Below are positions 6,489-7,999 of a stretch of DNA of 7,999 nucleotides, piece after piece (the stretch's first letter is position 1; every line of letters starts with the position of its first letter). The notes below the pieces were generated by a model. That model saw nothing but the letters and a program-made list of their open reading frames with translations. It was not told the DNA's origin and ran no database searches. Source of the stretch: Candidatus Ancillula trichonymphae ImTpAt (lineage in GTDB: Bacteria; Actinomycetota; Actinomycetes; Actinomycetales; Bifidobacteriaceae); assembly GCA_000485475.1 (NCBI GenBank), contig AXYY01000031.1, forward strand, positions 1 to 7,999, read 5' to 3'. A program made the translations under genes and the position numbers.

Positions 6489-7025
6489 ATGAAGACAGTT
6501 AAGAAGATGTTCATTAGTACACTAGCAGTATTGCTAGTTGTAGGGTTTGCAACTGTAAATCCGAGCAGCGCGTATGCGTCCCAATACCCCATCAACATTG
6601 TTGGTGCAGGATATTCAATCCGGTGACAACACTAACCATTTCTGGACAGAAAATGGTAATCATGGAACAAAGACAAAAGTTCATGTTAAAGTGACAAATA
6701 CTGGAGTGGATGTTGCCGAGTTTCCAATTCGGGAGGATGTAAAAGGATATAGCGATGACTGGTCATGGAATCCAAAAACTAATGGGTGGTTTAAGAAACT
6801 TTTTGCTGATCCTGGAGTAATACATATAAATCAGGGCGAAACAAAAGAACTTGATGTTGTAACCAACGAAACTCAAGGATTGTTAAAAGGTCATGTTCGT
6901 GGTATTTATGTATCGAGTTATGTCCCATGTGTATCTCTAGCTGTGACAGCGGTGGCGACGCTCTAAATATTAAGCACTATGCTCACGTGACCACTCCACA
7001 CGCAGAACTTACGAAAATTAGCTAG
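6489..7025 (+). pseudogene. Small secreted protein gene with two compensating frame breaks
   Basis: The ATG at 6489 begins a textbook signal peptide: KTVKKMF, a hydrophobic core around ISTLAVLLVVGFA, then PSSAYA as a likely cleavage site. That frame stops at TGA 6624-6626 after 45 codons. The next frame is open from 6574 and carries the bulk of the protein: SGDNTNHFWTENGNHG, KVHVKVTNTGVDVAEFP, WSWNPKTNGWFKKLF, GVIHINQGETKELDVV and GLLKGHVRGIYVSS. It ends at 6964-6966, but protein-like sequence returns in the first frame (DSGGDALNIKHYAHVTTPHA) and ends at TAG 7023-7025, 23 bp before a terminator. A +1 shift near 6590-6623 and a reverse shift near 6920-6945 would restore about 178 residues. The strand-like KVHVKVTN and INQGETKELDV segments suggest an extracellular beta-sandwich; I do not recognise the family. 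It could be a young pseudogene, sequence error, or, less likely, a recoded gene (the break is at CGG TGA C). Confidence 0.75.
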
Positions 7026-7048
7026 TCGTCCAAGCGACCTAAAAAAGT

Positions 7049-7083
7049 AAAAATCTCGGTCATGAAAATGGCCGAGATTTTTT
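7049..7083 (+). terminator. Rho-independent terminator after secreted-protein gene
   Basis: AAAAATCTCGGTCAT (7049-7063) pairs with ATGGCCGAGATTTTT (7068-7082) around a GAAA tetraloop: 15 pairs with one G-U. A run of six T closes the right arm (7078-7083). The A-rich left side could let it act on the opposite strand too. Its position after the stop at 7025 supports that stop as the gene's original end. Confidence 0.88.
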
Positions 7084-7093
7084 ATATTACAGA

Positions 7094-7204
7094 GTTTCGC
7101 TTTGCGAAACGCAATTAAAGGTATTTGCTACACAAACGCGAACACTTGCGCAAACCGGAGTTTGCTCCGCAAACACAATCATTTGTCTTTTGCATGGTAA
7201 AAGA
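7094..7204 (+). repeat. Hairpin-trio repeat element, copy C
   Basis: Hairpin 0 is GTTTCGC-TTT-GCGAAAC (7094-7110), perfect over 7 bp. Hairpin 1 is GTTTGC-TCC-GCAAAC (7160-7174). After ACAATCATTTG comes hairpin 2, TCTTTTGC-ATG-GTAAAAGA (7186-7204), eight pairs with one G-T wobble. Order, spacing and linker sequence match copies A and B. The palindrome TTGCGCAA (7146-7153) lies between hairpins 0 and 1, and a separate TTCAC-GAG-GTGAA hairpin (7231-7243) lies downstream, just before the ygjP promoter. No reading frame runs through the region. Confidence 0.75.
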
Positions 7205-7258
7205 TCGCCCAACTGCGCACTTCGGCAGAATTCACGAGGTGAAATACCATTGTTGTAG

Positions 7259-7264
7259 TATAAT
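7259..7264 (+). promoter_or_regulatory. -10 element of the metalloprotease gene, leaderless start
   Basis: TATAAT ends six bases before a GTG (7271) and nine before an ATG (7274). The transcript would begin at the start codon, and no Shine-Dalgarno sequence is present. Unlike the other promoters here it has TAG, not TGN, before the hexamer. No -35 is obvious. Confidence 0.6.
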
Positions 7265-7270
7265 GTAGTT

Positions 7271-7777
7271 GTGATGATCTGCGGGCGCGAGGTCCAAGTG
7301 GAGTTCAAGGCTGTGAAGAATTTGCGCATGAAGGTGCAGTCAGAAACTGGACAGCTGCACGTTTCTGTACCGTTGAACACAAGTTACGCCACAATCGAGA
7401 GGTTTGTTGGTTCGCATACCGTCTGGATTGACCGACAACTTGAGAAGAATGCTCTGCACCCAAAAGTTGCACGAATTACTGATGCTGAACTTCTAGTTGA
7501 AGCACAACAACTTGCCGAATATTGGCAGGAGCGGCTTGAAGTTTCAGCGAGCCGCATTCGTCTGCGCAAGATGAAGACTCGTTGGGGTGTTTGTAATATC
7601 AACACGCGCATAATTACTATCAATTCGGAACTGAAGAAGTACCCTGAGCGGTGCCTGGAATATGTAATCGTCCACGAATTGGCGCATCTACGAGTTGCCG
7701 CACACAAGAAGGAGTTTTGGAGCGTTGTGGAAAGCGTACTTCCGGACTACAAACTGTTCAGGGCGATGCTCAAGTAG
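7271..7777 (+). CDS. YgjP-like (DUF45/M48-type) zinc metallopeptidase
   Basis: The 168-residue product (167 if the ATG at 7274 is used) belongs to the YgjP/WLM-like family of small cytosolic zinc hydrolases. The N-terminal half (about 1-60) is the family's beta-rich region (KNLRMKVQSETGQLHVSVP, with FVGSHTVWIDRQL as the conserved helix). The C-terminal half has MKTRWGVCNINTRIITIN (101-118), matching the conserved T-RWG-C motif. It also has the zinc site HELAH (135-139) with the expected third ligand His145 in HKKEFW. No signal peptide or membrane segment is present. Members are often annotated only as M48 family metallopeptidases, and the physiological substrate is uncertain. The gene is monocistronic, with its -10 element six bases upstream. 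Its last 8 bp overlap the end of the convergent gene at 7770. Confidence 0.92.
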   Translation: MMICGREVQVEFKAVKNLRMKVQSETGQLHVSVPLNTSYATIERFVGSHTVWIDRQLEKNALHPKVARITDAELLVEAQQLAEYWQERLEVSASRIRLRKMKTRWGVCNINTRIITINSELKKYPERCLEYVIVHELAHLRVAAHKKEFWSVVESVLPDYKLFRAMLK

Positions 7778-7999
7778 CTTTGCAACGGCTAGACAAGAAA
7801 GTCGGCAGTTTGGTGCACGTCTTGACAACTAATTCCGCACTAAATGAAACTACGAAGATTCCTACGAGCGTGAATGCGAAATATACGTAGTTTCCTGCAG
7901 TTGACGCATTCTTAAAGTATACATTGTTGGTGAGGTTGTTGATTACGATGTGGTGCATCAAGAAGATGTAATGCGAACGGTTTCCGATGAAAATGCAAC
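7770..7999 (-). CDS. C-terminal part of a membrane protein, probably acyltransferase-3 family
   Basis: A minus-strand frame is open from the window edge down to a TGA at 7772-7770; the start lies outside. The visible 75 or so residues begin CIFIGNRSHYIFLMHHIVI, which resembles the last conserved block of acyltransferase-3 proteins (OafA/YrhL type: glycine, Ser-Tyr, Leu-x-His-x-hydrophobic). A hydrophobic segment follows, GNYVYFAFTLVGIFVVSF, that would be the final transmembrane helix, and then a short basic tail (TKLPTFLSSRCK). Such integral membrane enzymes O-acetylate cell-surface sugars, which would fit the glycosyltransferase nearby, but the link is inference. The first in-frame Met in view, at 7961, is inside the conserved block and is not the start. 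The 3' ends of this gene and the metalloprotease gene overlap tail to tail by 8 bp. Confidence 0.6.
   Translation of the reverse strand, partial: CIFIGNRSHYIFLMHHIVINNLTNNVYFKNASTAGNYVYFAFTLVGIFVVSFSAELVVKTCTKLPTFLSSRCKAT

Noticed and set aside
114..7204. CRISPR array
   Set aside because: The repeats are palindromic clusters in three dispersed places, without regular spacers of uniform length and without cas genes.

Overview
This is bacterial chromosomal DNA of moderate G+C content (roughly 45% by eye). It uses the standard bacterial code: the intact genes read through without in-frame TGA and encode Trp with TGG. The organism cannot be named from the sequence. Compact promoters, several apparently leaderless genes, decayed genes beside intact housekeeping genes and a tandem two-domain GT2 glycosyltransferase would fit a reduced-genome lineage, such as a patescibacterium (for example Saccharibacteria) or a low-GC actinobacterium. 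I hold both only as hypotheses.

Layout. Positions 1-690 contain no intact gene. They hold a copy of a hairpin-rich dispersed repeat (114-216) and a broken, unidentified coding remnant on the minus strand (about 357-675). From about 690 to 1703 lies a thiamine-monophosphate kinase (thiL) pseudogene that is still recognisable but has at least seven changes of reading frame. A second repeat copy with extra hairpins (1704-1897) follows. An intact glutamine-dependent NAD+ synthetase (nadE, 1967-3574) comes next. A tRNA-Ala(TGC) gene (3592-3664, minus) converges on nadE and has its own strong promoter. Upstream of it on the minus strand, a two-gene operon encodes a double-domain GT2 glycosyltransferase (4494-6332) followed by an MTA/SAH nucleosidase (mtnN, 3767-4483). 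Divergent from the operon is a gene for a small secreted protein (6489-7025) with two compensating frame breaks, a consensus promoter, a good ribosome binding site and a strong terminator (7049-7083). A third repeat copy (7094-7204) separates that terminator from a YgjP-like zinc metalloprotease gene (7271-7777). The window ends inside a minus-strand gene (7770-7999) that looks like the C-terminus of an acyltransferase-3 membrane protein.

How the parts fit. The intact genes are mostly stand-alone housekeeping functions: the last step of NAD+ synthesis, recycling of methylthioadenosine and S-adenosylhomocysteine, a tRNA, and surface-glycan synthesis. They do not form one pathway. Two themes cut across the window. 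First, five of six recognisable promoters carry an extended -10 (TGN before the hexamer). At nadE, the glycosyltransferase, ygjP and probably thiL, the -10 sits only 5-7 nt from the start codon, which implies leaderless mRNAs; the operon-internal mtnN and the secreted-protein gene instead have Shine-Dalgarno sequences. Second, three copies of a roughly 100-bp element, each with the same ordered trio of small hairpins with short loops, show compensatory base changes in the stems. This indicates that structure is conserved, and it is the most unusual signal in the window.
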